A stretch of DNA of 64,000 bases from Gemmatimonadaceae bacterium (GCA_036496605.1 DASXKV010000003.1:62001-126000), one strand, 5' to 3'. Counted from the first letter of the stretch, positions 1 to 9,397 are shown. A program made the numbers and translations. The notes: generated from the sequence alone by a model not told the origin.

Positions 1-339
1 CAAGCGCCAGGCGACGAGAAAGGTGACTGCGGCGGCAAGGGCGGCGGAGGTTCGGGACGACGTCGACGCGGGCCCTGCCATGACGGCCGCTCCCGCGAGT
101 CCCGCCGCAACCGACGCAACGACCGCATCGGGCTTGAACAGATCTCCCATCAAGAAGAATCGCGCCGCCCGTCTGGCGCTTGCCGCGATGGTCTGATAGA
201 TCCCTGCTCCGATCGGCAACTGTATGAGCCTGCCGAGAGAGAGGACGACGATGCCACCGCCAAGACTTCCACCGCAAACGTGGGCGAGAGCAAAGAGAAC
301 GACGCGCAGTGGGTCGAGAAACACGGACCAGAGCGGCAT
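1..339 (-). CDS. YidC/Oxa1-like membrane protein, partial (C-terminus beyond left edge)
   Basis: A reading frame opens at ATG 339 and runs off the left edge without a stop (113 codons visible). The visible part is very hydrophobic: residues 5-45 hold a segment rich in A, G, V and L ending in LIQLPI, which resembles the first membrane segment of YidC/Oxa1 insertases. Two more hydrophobic stretches follow, at about 72-88 and 98-113. The YidC resemblance rests on this motif pattern only; it could be another short polytopic membrane protein. It lies 35 bp downstream of the sufS stop on the same strand. Confidence 0.5.
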   Translation of the reverse strand, partial: MPLWSVFLDPLRVVLFALAHVCGGSLGGGIVVLSLGRLIQLPIGAGIYQTIAASARRAARFFLMGDLFKPDAVVASVAAGLAGAAVMAGPASTSSRTSAALAAAVTFLVAWRL

Positions 340-374
340 GGCTGGACTCCGATTGCGCGCCGATTAGCGCTCGG

Positions 375-1775
375 TCACTCGGCGCCGAAGAGGGCCTTCG
401 TCTTCGCCACGGCGGCGACCAGCGCCTCGACGTCGGATTCGTCGTTGTATACGTAGAACGACGCGCGCGCCGTTGCGGGCACGGCGAGTCGGCGCATGAG
501 CGGTTGCGCGCAATGATGTCCCGCGCGCACGCACACGCCCTCGCCGTCGAGAATCGTGGCGATATCGTGAGGGTGCACGCCCTCGAGTGTGAACGAGACG
601 ACGCCACTCCGGGACGACACGTCGCGCGGCCCGTAGAGCGTCACTCCGTCGACGGCGGAGAGCGCCGCGGTCGCGCGCTCGAGCAGCGCCAGCTCGTGTG
701 ACCGCACGGTCTCCATACCTAACGACTCGAGATAGCCGCAGGCGGCGGCGAGGCCGACGGCGTCGGCGACGTTCGGCGTCCCCGCTTCATACTTGTGCGG
801 TAGCACGTTCCACGTCGTCTGCTCGTCGCCCACGATCTCGATCATGTCACCGCCCATCTGATAGGGCGACATGCTCTCGAGCAGCGTGCGGCGGCCGACG
901 AGTCCCCCGATGCCCATCGGGCCGAGCATCTTGTGTCCACTGAAGGCGTAGAAGTCGACGTCGCCAAGCTCCGGGCCGTCGAGGTCGAGCCGGAGATGCG
1001 GCGCCGCCTGCGCGCCGTCACAGACGACGATCGCGTCGCGCGACGCGCGTTGCCTGACGAGCGAGGTGATCTCAGCCACGAGATTGAGGGTGCCGAGCGC
1101 GTTCGAAACGTGGTTGAATGCGACGACGCGGGTTCGGGCATTGAGGAGCGACTCGAGCGCTTCGAGATCGAGACGGCCGTCACTCGTTAGGCCGCAGATC
1201 CGGAGTGCCGCGCCGCGCCGGCGCGCGAGCTGCTGCCAGGGAACGAAGTTGGCATGATGTTCGAGGGCGGTGACGACGATCTCGTCGCCGCGGGCGATGT
1301 TGTCGGTTCCCCACGCGCTCGCGACGAGATTGAGCGCTTCGGTCGTTCCGCGCGCGAAGATCAGCCGCGCCGGGTCGGCGACGCCAAGGAATCGAGCGAC
1401 ATGCGCACGCGCTTCGTGATAGCGGTCGGTGGCGCGGACGGAGAGTGTGTAGGCGCCGCGGTGTGGATTCGCGTTGTCGTGCTCGTAGAACGCGCGAATG
1501 GCGTCGAGCACGACGCGGGGCTTCTGCGAGGTCGCCGCCGAGTCGAGGTAGTGCAGGGAGGGATTAGCGGCGAGCAGCGGGAAATCGCTCTTCGGCGAAA
1601 GGCTTCGATGGTGGTCGGCACGCCGCGCGGCAGCAGATTGCGATTCGGGGGGGGCCCCCCGCACCGCTGACGCCGTTTCCGGGACGCTCTTTTCGACGCG
1701 CTCGTCTCGGCGCGCCGTTCTCGACGCGCTGTCTTCGACGCGCTCTTCTCGCCGTTCTGTCTTATGCGTGCCCAC
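375..1775 (-). CDS. sufS: Cysteine desulfurase SufS
   Basis: PLP-dependent cysteine desulfurase (fold type I, aminotransferase class V) that supplies persulfide sulfur for Fe-S assembly. The PLP lysine is in SGHKMLGP (about residue 282), the cofactor Asp in VCDGAQ, and the persulfide-carrying Cys in RAGHHCAQP (about 422). I chose GTG 1775: it follows GGGAGG by 4 nt and overlaps the end of the Rieske gene by 14 nt; an upstream TTG/ATG start would lie deep inside that gene. The first ~60 residues have no family counterpart, are highly charged and repeat an R-x-ERVE-x-S motif; the conserved domain begins at about residue 65. Last gene of the suf operon. The enzyme call is firm; the start is less certain. 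Confidence 0.93.
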   Translation of the reverse strand: MGTHKTERREERVEDSASRTARRDERVEKSVPETASAVRGAPPESQSAAARRADHHRSLSPKSDFPLLAANPSLHYLDSAATSQKPRVVLDAIRAFYEHDNANPHRGAYTLSVRATDRYHEARAHVARFLGVADPARLIFARGTTEALNLVASAWGTDNIARGDEIVVTALEHHANFVPWQQLARRRGAALRICGLTSDGRLDLEALESLLNARTRVVAFNHVSNALGTLNLVAEITSLVRQRASRDAIVVCDGAQAAPHLRLDLDGPELGDVDFYAFSGHKMLGPMGIGGLVGRRTLLESMSPYQMGGDMIEIVGDEQTTWNVLPHKYEAGTPNVADAVGLAAACGYLESLGMETVRSHELALLERATAALSAVDGVTLYGPRDVSSRSGVVSFTLEGVHPHDIATILDGEGVCVRAGHHCAQPLMRRLAVPATARASFYVYNDESDVEALVAAVAKTKALFGAE

Positions 1776-2121
1776 CCTTCCTCCCTCTAACGAGCACTTT
1801 CCCGCTCTCCACTCGAACCTCGTACACCGGCACCGGCTCGATCGCCGGGCCACGGCGCACCTCACCCGTTAGGCACGAGTACCGCGCACCGTGCCACACA
1901 CATTCGATCGTCCCGTCATTTGACAATGTGCCGTCCGACAAGGGAAACTCCGCGTGCGTGCACACGTTGTGAACCGCACCGATTCGGCCCCGATGGTTGA
2001 ACAGGCACACCTCCTCGCCCGACGCCGTGCGCACGCCCAGCAGCGAACCCTCCGGCACATCATCCACGTCGGCCACCACCTCGAGCTCCTCGCCCTCGCC
2101 GCGCGTCTCGCCGACCGTCAC
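1762..2121 (-). CDS. Rieske [2Fe-2S] ferredoxin (NirD/biphenyl-ferredoxin type) in suf operon
   Basis: Small Rieske protein of 119 residues. The cluster ligands are C54-T-H56 and C74-V-W-H77, spaced as in soluble Rieske ferredoxins. There is no signal peptide or membrane anchor, so it is probably cytosolic. GTG 2121 is chosen because it overlaps the sufU TGA (GTGA), matching the coupling seen elsewhere in this operon; longer starts would run inside sufU. Its position between sufU and sufS suggests an electron donor during cluster assembly or simply a client protein; which of these is inference. Confidence 0.88.
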   Translation of the reverse strand: MTVGETRGEGEELEVVADVDDVPEGSLLGVRTASGEEVCLFNHRGRIGAVHNVCTHAEFPLSDGTLSNDGTIECVWHGARYSCLTGEVRRGPAIEPVPVYEVRVESGKVLVRGRKGGHA

Positions 2122-2585
2122 TCCTCGCGCTCCTCGCTCGTATCGTCGCCCGCGTTCAGCGCCGATCGCAGTGCGTGCCATGCCATGCTCGCGCACTTCA
2201 CCCGAATCGGAAATCGCGACACACCGCCTAACGCGCGTAACGAGCCCAGCGCTTTCTTCGCCTCCGGATCGGCCTCGACGTCGAGCTTGCCGGTGACGAG
2301 ATCGTGAAAGCGCTCGAACAGCGCCTCCGCCTCCGAGCGCGTCTTGCCTTTCACCGCCTCGGTCATCAGCGACGCCGATGCGCGCGAGATCGCGCATCCA
2401 CTTCCTTGAAAGCTCGCGTCGCTCACGCGGTCGCCGTCGAGCTTCAACCAGAGTGTGAGCGCGTCTCCACATAACGGATTGTGTCCTTCGACGACGCGGT
2501 CCGCGCCCTCCATCACGCGATAGTTCCGCGGACGTCGATTATGCTCGAGAATGAGCTCCTGGTAGAGGGCGTCGAGGTTAGCCAT
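2118..2585 (-). CDS. sufU: Fe-S cluster assembly scaffold/sulfur-transfer protein SufU
   Basis: SufU/IscU-family protein of 155 residues. The three conserved cysteines are visible: NPLCGD (C39, with D41), GSGCAIS (C64) and RVKCASMAW (C130). The insertion of about 20 residues between the second and third cysteines is typical of SufU, which in Firmicutes acts as a zinc-dependent sulfur acceptor from SufS. ATG 2585 is preferred over a TTG two codons upstream. The stop overlaps the GTG of the Rieske gene. It sits in the operon with sufBCD and sufS. Confidence 0.93.
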   Translation of the reverse strand: MANLDALYQELILEHNRRPRNYRVMEGADRVVEGHNPLCGDALTLWLKLDGDRVSDASFQGSGCAISRASASLMTEAVKGKTRSEAEALFERFHDLVTGKLDVEADPEAKKALGSLRALGGVSRFPIRVKCASMAWHALRSALNAGDDTSEEREE

Positions 2586-2594
2586 GAACAAGCA

Positions 2595-2650
2595 AGGGCT
2601 GGGGTCCAGGACATAGGGGCTAACAGCCCTAGCCCCTGGGCTCTAGCCCT
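2595..2650. repeat. Intergenic imperfect palindrome, AGGGGCTA/TAGCCCCT class
   Basis: The spacer between sufD and sufU is filled by words of the type AGGGGCTA and their complement TAGCCCCT/AGCCCT, able to fold back. The sufD stop codon lies within its right arm. The same words recur at 6466-6556 and 45848-45925. Confidence 0.7.
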
Positions 2651-4007
2651 CCGCGATACTCTCTCCCTTCGTAAAGCGCTTGAGCGTCATCCGCTCCAGT
2701 TCTTGCCGAACGCTTTGTTGCTCGATCGTCTCGAGCACATCGGCGGCAAAGGCATACGTAAGGAGCTGCCGCGCCAGCTCGCGGCTGACGCCGCGACTCT
2801 TCATGTAGAAAAGGGCCTGCTCGTCCAGCCGGCCCACCGTCGCGCCGTGCGTACACTTGACGTCGTCCGCGAAAATCTCGAGCTGAGGCTTCGTGTCGAT
2901 CTGGGCTTTGTCCGAGAGCAGCAGTGTGTTGTTCGTCTGCTTGCCGTCGGTCTTTTGCGCGATCGGATCCACGTAGACCTTGCCGTTGAACACGCCGTGA
3001 GACTGTCCGTCGAGCACACCTTTGTACAGCTCACGGCTATAACAATTGGGCTGCGCGTGCACGATCATCGTCTGATGATCGCAGTGCTGCTCACCGTCCA
3101 GCATGTACAAACCGTTCAACGTCGAGCCGCATCCCTCGCCATCGAGCGTCGTATAGACGTTCGTGCGCGCCAGCGACGCTCCTGTCGCCAGCGCGAACGA
3201 GACGTAGTGGCTGTCGCGTGCCTGATGCGTCTCGACCGTTCCGACGTGATACGCCCGCATCCCCTCGCGCTGCATCCTGTAATGGTGCAGCGTTGCTCCC
3301 TCGCTGATGGCGACTTCGGTGACGGCGTTTGTGAAATACACTGCGTCGCTCAGGGAGACGTAACTCTCGATCACCGTCGCCTTCGCATTGCGCTCGACGA
3401 GAATCAGGTTTCGCGGATGCATCATCGACTTCGCCGCAACGGCGTCGGTGACGAAGACGAGATGGATCGGCTGCTCGACGCCCACGTCGCGCGCGACACA
3501 AACGACGGCCCCGTCGTGCATGAACGCGGTGTTGAGCGCCGTGAACGCCCGATCGTCGTAGCTCGTGATCTGCGCCAGCTGTCCGATGAGCTCGGGCGCT
3601 TCGCGCCATGCCGACTGTAGATCGAGCAGTCGGACTCCGCGTGGCAATGCACGCCTGTTCGAGAGCTCCGGCGCGTAACGACCGTTCACGAACACCAGCG
3701 TGTGCCAGTCGTCATGGCCAAACGTGAATGGCGCGAGCGCCTTCGGCAGTACGTCACCACTCGACGTCGTGATATACAGATAGTCGTGCTCGACGATCGG
3801 CGCGACGCTCGTGAAATGCCAATCCTCATTCTTCGTCGTCGGGAAGCCCAGGCGACGGAACGTGTCGAAGGCTGCCTCCCGCATGGATTGAATGCTCGCG
3901 GGCGCGCTCCGGCCGGCGCCGTCGTCGAACGCGCGAAACGCTTCCTCGAATGGAGTCACGGCGCTTGGGAGATCGAGGATGGCCTCTGCTTCCGCGTGTG
4001 CCGTCAC
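2643..4007 (-). CDS. sufD: Fe-S cluster assembly protein SufD
   Basis: SufD subunit of the SufBC2D scaffold, 454 residues, with the beta-helical SUF core. Diagnostic segments are NEDWHFTSV near the N-terminus and, near the C-terminus, [23 protein letters not shown], whose Cys/His pair belongs to the site shared with SufB. GTG 4007 is chosen because it overlaps the sufC TGA (GTGA); the 13 extra residues of a longer start would be within sufC. Operon order is sufB-sufC-sufD-sufU. The stop lies in a palindromic repeat. Confidence 0.94.
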   Translation of the reverse strand: MTAHAEAEAILDLPSAVTPFEEAFRAFDDGAGRSAPASIQSMREAAFDTFRRLGFPTTKNEDWHFTSVAPIVEHDYLYITTSSGDVLPKALAPFTFGHDDWHTLVFVNGRYAPELSNRRALPRGVRLLDLQSAWREAPELIGQLAQITSYDDRAFTALNTAFMHDGAVVCVARDVGVEQPIHLVFVTDAVAAKSMMHPRNLILVERNAKATVIESYVSLSDAVYFTNAVTEVAISEGATLHHYRMQREGMRAYHVGTVETHQARDSHYVSFALATGASLARTNVYTTLDGEGCGSTLNGLYMLDGEQHCDHQTMIVHAQPNCYSRELYKGVLDGQSHGVFNGKVYVDPIAQKTDGKQTNNTLLLSDKAQIDTKPQLEIFADDVKCTHGATVGRLDEQALFYMKSRGVSRELARQLLTYAFAADVLETIEQQSVRQELERMTLKRFTKGESIAEG

Positions 4008-4777
4008 GCTGCCACCTCTGGCGGCTGGTCGCCGCCCGAGAGCCAATCGTAGCCCTTGTCCTCGAGCTCCAGCGCGAGCTCCTTGCCACCGGACTTCACA
4101 ATCCGTCCAGCTGAGAGCACATGGACAAAGTCTGGAATAATGTAGTTGAGCAAACGCTGATAGTGGGTGACGACAATGAACGATCGATCCCGTGTGCGAA
4201 GTTTGTTGACGCCATCCGCCACGGTTCGGAGCGCGTCGATGTCGAGTCCCGAGTCCGTCTCGTCGAGAATGCCGAGGCGTGGCTCGAGCACCGCGAGTTG
4301 CAGAATCTCGTTTCGTTTCTTCTCACCGCCGGAAAAGCCCGTATTCACCGAGCGTCCGAGCATCGCGGGATCCATATCGACGAGCTTGAGGCGATCCTCC
4401 ATGAGATCGGCGAATTCCAGCGGATCGACCTCGCTCTCGCCGCGCGCCTTACGAATCTCGTTGTAGGCTGCGCGCAGGAAGTACGCGTTCGATACACCAG
4501 GAATCTCAACCGGATACTGAAAGGCCAGAAAGATCCCAGCCTGCGCGCGCTCTTCGGGCTGCATCTCGAGCAGATCGAGTCCCTGGTACGTGATCGATCC
4601 TCCGGTAACTTCGTACGCCGGATTTCCCGCCAGCACCTGCGCTAGCGTGCTCTTGCCGGAGCCGTTCGGCCCCATCACTGCATGCACCTGACCGGCGTCG
4701 AGAGTGAGATCGATGCCGCGCAAAATCGGCTTGTCGCCGACGGAAGCCGTGAGGCCACGAATTTCCAATAGAGACAT
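4004..4777 (-). CDS. sufC: Fe-S cluster assembly ATPase SufC
   Basis: ABC-type ATPase of the SufBC2D complex, 257 residues. Walker A is GPNGSGKST (36-44), the Q-loop FQYPVEIPG follows at about 86, the signature SGGEKKRNE starts at 149, Walker [13 protein letters not shown] spans about 168-179, and the switch His is in VVTHYQ (205). SufC energises cluster assembly and is not a membrane transporter. It is translationally coupled to sufD downstream and separated from sufB by an 80-bp repeat-filled spacer. Confidence 0.96.
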   Translation of the reverse strand: MSLLEIRGLTASVGDKPILRGIDLTLDAGQVHAVMGPNGSGKSTLAQVLAGNPAYEVTGGSITYQGLDLLEMQPEERAQAGIFLAFQYPVEIPGVSNAYFLRAAYNEIRKARGESEVDPLEFADLMEDRLKLVDMDPAMLGRSVNTGFSGGEKKRNEILQLAVLEPRLGILDETDSGLDIDALRTVADGVNKLRTRDRSFIVVTHYQRLLNYIIPDFVHVLSAGRIVKSGGKELALELEDKGYDWLSGGDQPPEVAA

Positions 4778-4790
4778 TGATAATCAGAGT

Positions 4791-4866
4791 TCTGAGTGGT
4801 TGGTGCTTGGTTGTTGGTTGTTGGTGTGTTCAGACCACCAACCACCAGCAACTAGTTCAGCCAACA
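4791..4866. repeat. Intergenic imperfect palindrome, GGTTGGT class
   Basis: Left arm made of GGTTGGT/TTGTTGG words, right arm of their complement (ACCACCAACC, CCAGCAAC). The right arm ends over the sufB stop codon at 4857. The hairpin lies inside the suf operon, where it could modulate sufC expression relative to sufB. Members of the same class occur at 26938, 38866 and 54650. Confidence 0.7.
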
Positions 4867-6290
4867 CTTCCTTCAAGTGTTATTCCCAACAGCTGCTGTG
4901 CTTCCAGCGCAAACTCCATCGGTAGCTCCTTGAAGACTTCTTTGCAGAAGCCACTCACGATCATGCTCACCGCCTGCTCGGCGCTGAGGCCACGCTGCTT
5001 GAGATAGAAGATCTGATCTTCGCCGATCTTCGAGGTCGACGCCTCGTGCTCGACGATCGCGGTGTTATTCGCGACCTCGATGTAGGGGAAGGTGTGTGCG
5101 CCGCACCGATTCCCCACGAGCATCGAATCACATTGCGTGTAATTGCGCGCGCCACTCGCCTTCGGCAGTACCTGCACGCGCCCGCGGTACGAGTTGTTCC
5201 CTTCGCCCGCCGAGATGCCCTTCGACACGATGTTCGACTTCGTGTTCTTGCCGATGTGGATCATTTTCGTTCCGGTATCGGCTTGCTGGCGGTTGTTCAC
5301 GACCGCGACACTGTAAAATTCGCCGACCGAGTTGTCGCCCTGCAGGATCACACTCGGATACTTCCACGTGATCGCCGATCCCGTCTCGACCTGCGTCCAC
5401 GAGATCTTGGAGTTCGCGAACGCCTTGCCGCGCTTGGTCACAAAGTTATAAATACCGCCGCGGCCTTCCTTGTCGCCGGCGTACCAGTTTTGCACGGTGG
5501 AATACTTCACCGTTGCTCCTGGCAACGCGACCAGTTCCACGACGGCGGCATGCAGCTGATTCGTGCTGCGCTTGGGCGCCGTGCAGCCCTCCAAATAGCT
5601 GACGTATGCCCCTTCATCCGCGACGATTAATGTTCGCTCAAACTGGCCGGTGTCGGCCGCATTGATGCGGAAATACGTCGACAGTTCCATCGGACAGCGC
5701 ACGCCCTTCGGCACGTACACGAACGAACCGTCCGAAAAAACGGCGCTGTTGAGTGCGGCGAAGAAGTTGTCGCTATACGGAACGACTGAGCCGAGGTATT
5801 TGCGAACGAGATCGGGATACTTCTGAATGGCTTCGCCCAACGACATGAAGACGATGCCGACCTTCGCCAGCTCCTCCTTCATCGTCGTTCCCACCGACAC
5901 CGAATCGAAGATGGCATCGACGGCCACGCCGGAGAGCATTTTCTGTTCGCGCAGAGGAATGCCGAGGCGCTCGTACGTCTTGAGAATCTCCGGATCGACC
6001 TCCTCGAGGCTCGCGAGTGGCTTCGCCTTCTTTGGCGCCGAGTAGTAACTGATCGACTGATAGTCGATCGGCGCGTATTTGACGTTCGGCCAGTGCGGCT
6101 CCGGCATCGACTGCCATCGGCGAAAGGCTTTGAGCCGCCACTCCAGCATCCACTCCGGCTCGGCCTTTTTCCCGGAGATCTTCCGGACCACGTCCTCGCT
6201 CAGACCCGGCGGCAACGTATCCGACTCGACGTCGCTGACGAAGCCGGCTTCGTATTCCTTCGTGATGAGTGATTCGATCGAAGAGCTCAT
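4857..6290 (-). CDS. sufB: Fe-S cluster assembly protein SufB
   Basis: First gene of the suf operon, 477 residues. Family hallmarks include [52 protein letters not shown], the cysteine segment YLEGCTAP, and the C-terminal [20 protein letters not shown]. SufB forms the SufBC2D scaffold on which the [4Fe-4S] cluster is built. ATG 6290 is preceded by GGAG at 5-nt spacing. An IscR-like box lies about 150 bp upstream. Confidence 0.97.
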   Translation of the reverse strand: MSSSIESLITKEYEAGFVSDVESDTLPPGLSEDVVRKISGKKAEPEWMLEWRLKAFRRWQSMPEPHWPNVKYAPIDYQSISYYSAPKKAKPLASLEEVDPEILKTYERLGIPLREQKMLSGVAVDAIFDSVSVGTTMKEELAKVGIVFMSLGEAIQKYPDLVRKYLGSVVPYSDNFFAALNSAVFSDGSFVYVPKGVRCPMELSTYFRINAADTGQFERTLIVADEGAYVSYLEGCTAPKRSTNQLHAAVVELVALPGATVKYSTVQNWYAGDKEGRGGIYNFVTKRGKAFANSKISWTQVETGSAITWKYPSVILQGDNSVGEFYSVAVVNNRQQADTGTKMIHIGKNTKSNIVSKGISAGEGNNSYRGRVQVLPKASGARNYTQCDSMLVGNRCGAHTFPYIEVANNTAIVEHEASTSKIGEDQIFYLKQRGLSAEQAVSMIVSGFCKEVFKELPMEFALEAQQLLGITLEGSVG

Positions 6291-6438
6291 GTGCGCTCCA
6301 AGGGCGGCGCGACGCGGGCTGCCCGCAGACCGATCAGCGGTCTCAAATCGTTAGCCCACAGTTACTTGCGTTCGACCACCGAACGCCAGGCCTTACCCAC
6401 AGCCTCGAGCGACCCGCTCGCGTTGAGCGGTCGCTGCT

Positions 6439-6463
6439 ATGCCAGACAAAATTAGTCGGAAAT
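6439..6463 (-). promoter_or_regulatory. Candidate IscR/Rrf2-type operator upstream of sufB
   Basis: The 25 bases match the E. coli IscR type-1 site consensus (ATASYYGACTRWWWYAGTCRRSTAT) at 20 of 25 positions on the plus strand. The palindromic core GACAAAATTAGTC is at 6445-6457. It lies between the end of the FHA gene and sufB, where the suf promoter must be. No Rrf2-family regulator gene is present in the window. Confidence 0.6.
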
Positions 6464-6465
6464 GA

Positions 6466-6556
6466 GAAAAGGGGCTAGGGACAAGACGCTAGAGCCTAGG
6501 GACACCTGCGCTGAATTCGATTGCGAGGTCCGGTCCGTTTACCCTAGCCCCTCCCC
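6466..6556. repeat. Intergenic palindrome with AGGGGCTAGGG / CCCTAGCCCCT arms
   Basis: AGGGGCTAGGGAC at the left is answered by ACCCTAGCCCCT at the right, with GCTAGAGCCTAGGGAC repeated between. It lies just downstream of the FHA gene stop (minus strand) and could end that transcript before the suf promoter. Confidence 0.65.
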
Positions 6557-6574
6557 ACGATGCCCCAGTCCCTG

Positions 6575-7390
6575 CTACGGCCCTCGATGCAATAACACGA
6601 GCGTGGCGATCGCCACCGCGGCAATCACCGAGCTCACGAACGCGACGGCTCGCATCGGCGTCCGCATTGTGATTGCGGAAGAGAGATCCGTCGTTGGCGA
6701 CTCGCGGAGCCTGGCCGTCCGGATGCCGACCGCACTCGTATCGGCCTCGCTCGTTAGGCTCGCCGATGTGGCGGCCTCGATACCGTCGGGAAGCGGCTCG
6801 CGCGTGTAGCGCAGCTCGAGGCTCGCGATCTGAATCTCGTCTCCCTCGTTGAGCAGCACCGGCCCCGATACGGGGCGACCGTTGACCCTCGCCGTTGCCG
6901 AATCCGAGGTTCGGAGTGCATGTCCACCCGCTTCTCGCCGGACCTCCGCGTGAAAGCTCGCCGCTGCTTCGTCGTCGATCACGAGCACGTTGGAGTCGTC
7001 GCGTCCGATGCCCGTCGAGATGCGATGGAGCGAGAGCGCCGATCGTCGCCGCAAATCGATGAGGTGCCCCGAGACCGGCGACTTCATCACGTTCCGGCTC
7101 TCGCCGGGCGTTGCTGCCCAGAACCGAAACTCCGCAGAGCCGGCGCCGATCGCGTCACCGTCGTGCAGATCCGACGTGCCCGTCGGGAGTTGACGTCCAT
7201 TCACGGTGACAACTGTGTCGCTCGAAAATGGACGGATCTTCACTCCATCGTCCGAGGTCCACACGATGAAATGACGCGGCATCAGGTCCGCGCGACGAAG
7301 CCGCCATGTGGCCTGTGCGCCCGTGCCGACGACGACTTCCGAATCTGGTCGAAGCTCCCGCAAGGCTTCGTTGTACTCGAGCCACGTCAT
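6575..7390 (-). CDS. Protein with two FHA domains and a C-terminal membrane anchor
   Basis: About 271 residues from ATG 7390. Two forkhead-associated-like segments are visible: residues ~17-90 (VNGRQLPTG, HDGDAIGAG) and ~123-197 (GIGRDDSNVLVIDDEAAASFHAEVRR, VNGRPVSG, NEGDEIQIAS). The second has the GR..SN..V.D..(S)H pattern that binds phosphothreonine. A single hydrophobic helix (about 246-266) ends the protein, so the FHA domains probably face the cytosol. It may read out Ser/Thr kinases such as the one at 9398-11860; that link is inference. The larger frame that extends upstream to 7588 has no domain resemblance in its extra part. Confidence 0.8.
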   Translation of the reverse strand: MTWLEYNEALRELRPDSEVVVGTGAQATWRLRRADLMPRHFIVWTSDDGVKIRPFSSDTVVTVNGRQLPTGTSDLHDGDAIGAGSAEFRFWAATPGESRNVMKSPVSGHLIDLRRRSALSLHRISTGIGRDDSNVLVIDDEAAASFHAEVRREAGGHALRTSDSATARVNGRPVSGPVLLNEGDEIQIASLELRYTREPLPDGIEAATSASLTSEADTSAVGIRTARLRESPTTDLSSAITMRTPMRAVAFVSSVIAAVAIATLVLLHRGP

Positions 7391-7709
7391 TGCTTCTGCT
7401 CTCGGTGCGATTGCGACGGTGCGTGACCGTGATGCACCGACGGAACGTGTCGGTGTAGCACGTTTCACCTGTGAACGGGCCTTCTCCTTTGAGTGTCGAC
7501 ACACAGCGACCTTCGTGCCGAAGCGCCAAACGCCACTCTCATGTACAACCCAGTGATTTCCATTTCGTTTCGCCGGCCGACACCGCATCGAAATGGATCG
7601 TCGCTGGGCCGGATCGTGGCGACCTCTGCCAGCGCCATCACCTTACGGTTGCCTGCGGGACGCATCATCGTCTACGGTTGCGATCCGCGTTTCCCCCTGT
7701 TTCATCGGC
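7391..7709. other. Divergent intergenic region (319 bp)
   Basis: Lies between the FHA gene (minus) and the secreted protein at 7710 (plus). A frame continuous with the latter opens at 7593, but its extra residues show no signal peptide or domain, so I treat the region as a divergent promoter region. No clear promoter hexamers or palindromes were recognised. Confidence 0.4.
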
Positions 7710-8987
7710 ATGCCGCAGCGCTCACTGGCTTCGCTCGTTCTTGGGCCCGTTCTCATCGGGATCCTTTGTCTCGCTCTCGCCTGCGTTGCGGGCGCGCGAA
7801 CCGACCGCCTCGGCGACACACTGACCGTCGCTGACACCCTTCACACCATCGATAGCGCGCGCGTCGCGGACACGCTTCGAAAGAGCGACTCGACCCGTGC
7901 CGCGGCTGCGGATAGTGCTGCCGCCTCGCAGCTCGCCGTCGTCGTCGATAGCGCGACCCTGAAGCAGGGCGCGGCGCAGCAAGGCGCGGCCTCCGGCACG
8001 AAGCAGGGCACGGGTCAGCCGTCGGGCTGCTGCCAGATGATGCCGCACATGCATCGCCATGGCGAGCATCCGCTCTCGCGTGTCGCCGACAGCATCGCGA
8101 ACGCACTCGTGTTCGTTCCCACCGATCGTAATTGGTTTCCCGTTGCCTCACGTGGCCGCCATATGCTGGTGGACATCGGCCGTATTGACTTGACGCTCAA
8201 GTCCGATTCGGAGAGTCGCGCCGGTTTTGTCGAGGCCGTGGCCCGATTGTCTCCCCTTCCTCTCGGCGCGGTGTTGCGGCTCAGAGCCCCGTACTCGATC
8301 GACGAGCAGGCCAAGGTCACCGGTTTCGATGTTTGGCATGGTCGCATCGTGGCGAAGCTCAGTGTTTCACACTTGCTCGACTCGCTTGCCCGTGCCGAGG
8401 ACATGTTGCCGGCAACGGCCATACGAATCGACACGGCATCGGCCAAACCAAAGGTGGGATCTGATACGTCACAGCATGCGACCGCGACCGTGGCGACTAC
8501 GGCGCCGCCGGCCGACAGCATTCCACCCGCGCCCCCGCCAGTGTGTGTTCGCGATACGCTGCCGACGGACATCACGACGAGAGCGATCGCGGTACGCGAC
8601 TCGCTCGTTCGGTTTTTGACGGATTCGGAGAAGCCGCCTTACGAGCGTCAGCTCGCGACGGCGAAGATCCAAAGCTGGTGGGTTCCGGGTTGTTTCGGCG
8701 TCGGCCGCGCGCTCATCATCGCGAACAAGCACACGCCGGAGATGGATTTTGCCGTGGAGCGGGTCGCGCTCCTCGATTCGACCGGGAAGACCGTGCCCTT
8801 GAAGTTTGCCGACCTGCGCTTTCACGCACACGATCCGCTCTATGTGTTCGATGCGGACGGCGACGGCGTGGACGATCTCGCCGCGCGCGGTCACGGCGAC
8901 CGCAGCGGAGGCCTAACGATTATGCGGCTCGATCTGGCAGCAAAGCGCTTCGTGCGGCTCGTAAGCGGCTTCGCATGGGAGCAGTGA
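7710..8987 (+). CDS. Secreted protein of unknown function with FG-GAP-like C-terminus
   Basis: About 425 residues from ATG 7710, chosen because a signal peptide follows at once (RSLASLVLGPVLIGILCLALACVAGA). The mature N-terminus is rich in A, D, S and T with repeated ADTLRKSDST-like units, then comes a CCQMMPHMHRHGEH patch with two Cys and several His that could bind metal. The C-terminus has DADGDGVDDLAARGHGD, an FG-GAP/calcium-loop-like pattern. I do not recognise the family. It is convergent with the small membrane protein at 9004. Confidence 0.65.
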   Translation: MPQRSLASLVLGPVLIGILCLALACVAGARTDRLGDTLTVADTLHTIDSARVADTLRKSDSTRAAAADSAAASQLAVVVDSATLKQGAAQQGAASGTKQGTGQPSGCCQMMPHMHRHGEHPLSRVADSIANALVFVPTDRNWFPVASRGRHMLVDIGRIDLTLKSDSESRAGFVEAVARLSPLPLGAVLRLRAPYSIDEQAKVTGFDVWHGRIVAKLSVSHLLDSLARAEDMLPATAIRIDTASAKPKVGSDTSQHATATVATTAPPADSIPPAPPPVCVRDTLPTDITTRAIAVRDSLVRFLTDSEKPPYERQLATAKIQSWWVPGCFGVGRALIIANKHTPEMDFAVERVALLDSTGKTVPLKFADLRFHAHDPLYVFDADGDGVDDLAARGHGDRSGGLTIMRLDLAAKRFVRLVSGFAWEQ

Positions 8988-9003
8988 CCCGCAGATCGTT
9001 GCC

Positions 9004-9201
9004 CTAACGAGCCTCAGCCGCCGCTGCGTTGTGGTCTGGCTCGCCCCGCCCGTGCCAGGTCACGTCCGTCGGATGTCGATACGTCTTCTTGTGGACATAC
9101 GTGGCGGTGACAATGCAGGCGAGCACGAGCAGCAGTACCCCCGTCGCGACTCCCCATCCACTATTCGTGTTGGCTGGTACGTAACGATCGACGTGTTGCA
9201 T
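9004..9201 (-). CDS. Small single-pass membrane protein
   Basis: A 65-residue protein from ATG 9201. One hydrophobic helix (about residues 16-37, GWGVATGVLLLVLACIVTATYV) is followed by a short polar tail with His-rich patches. Its stop TAG is embedded in a CGTTAGG heptamer. Function unknown. The longer frame opening at 9672 would overlap the kinase gene in antisense and is not supported. Confidence 0.5.
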   Translation of the reverse strand: MQHVDRYVPANTNSGWGVATGVLLLVLACIVTATYVHKKTYRHPTDVTWHGRGEPDHNAAAAEAR

Positions 9202-9397
9202 CCGTAGTCCAGTGTTGGCTGACCGCGTGGCGTGTGCTTGTCGTCGCTCGCCCGCGCTCCGCCAAATGTAAGGGAGCAGTGCGCGATGTGAAGGTAGCGT
9301 CCGGTCTGCATCGGTGACGAAACCCTTACCGCGCGAGTGCTGTCTGTAAAGTAGTACCTTCGGTATTCTTAGCGACGGATTTTCGAGCATCGGTTCA

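Noticed and set aside
2481-3620. Plus-strand open frame of 379 codons opposite sufD
   Set aside because: Antisense to a clear SufD; composition rich in Arg, Val and His, no motifs.
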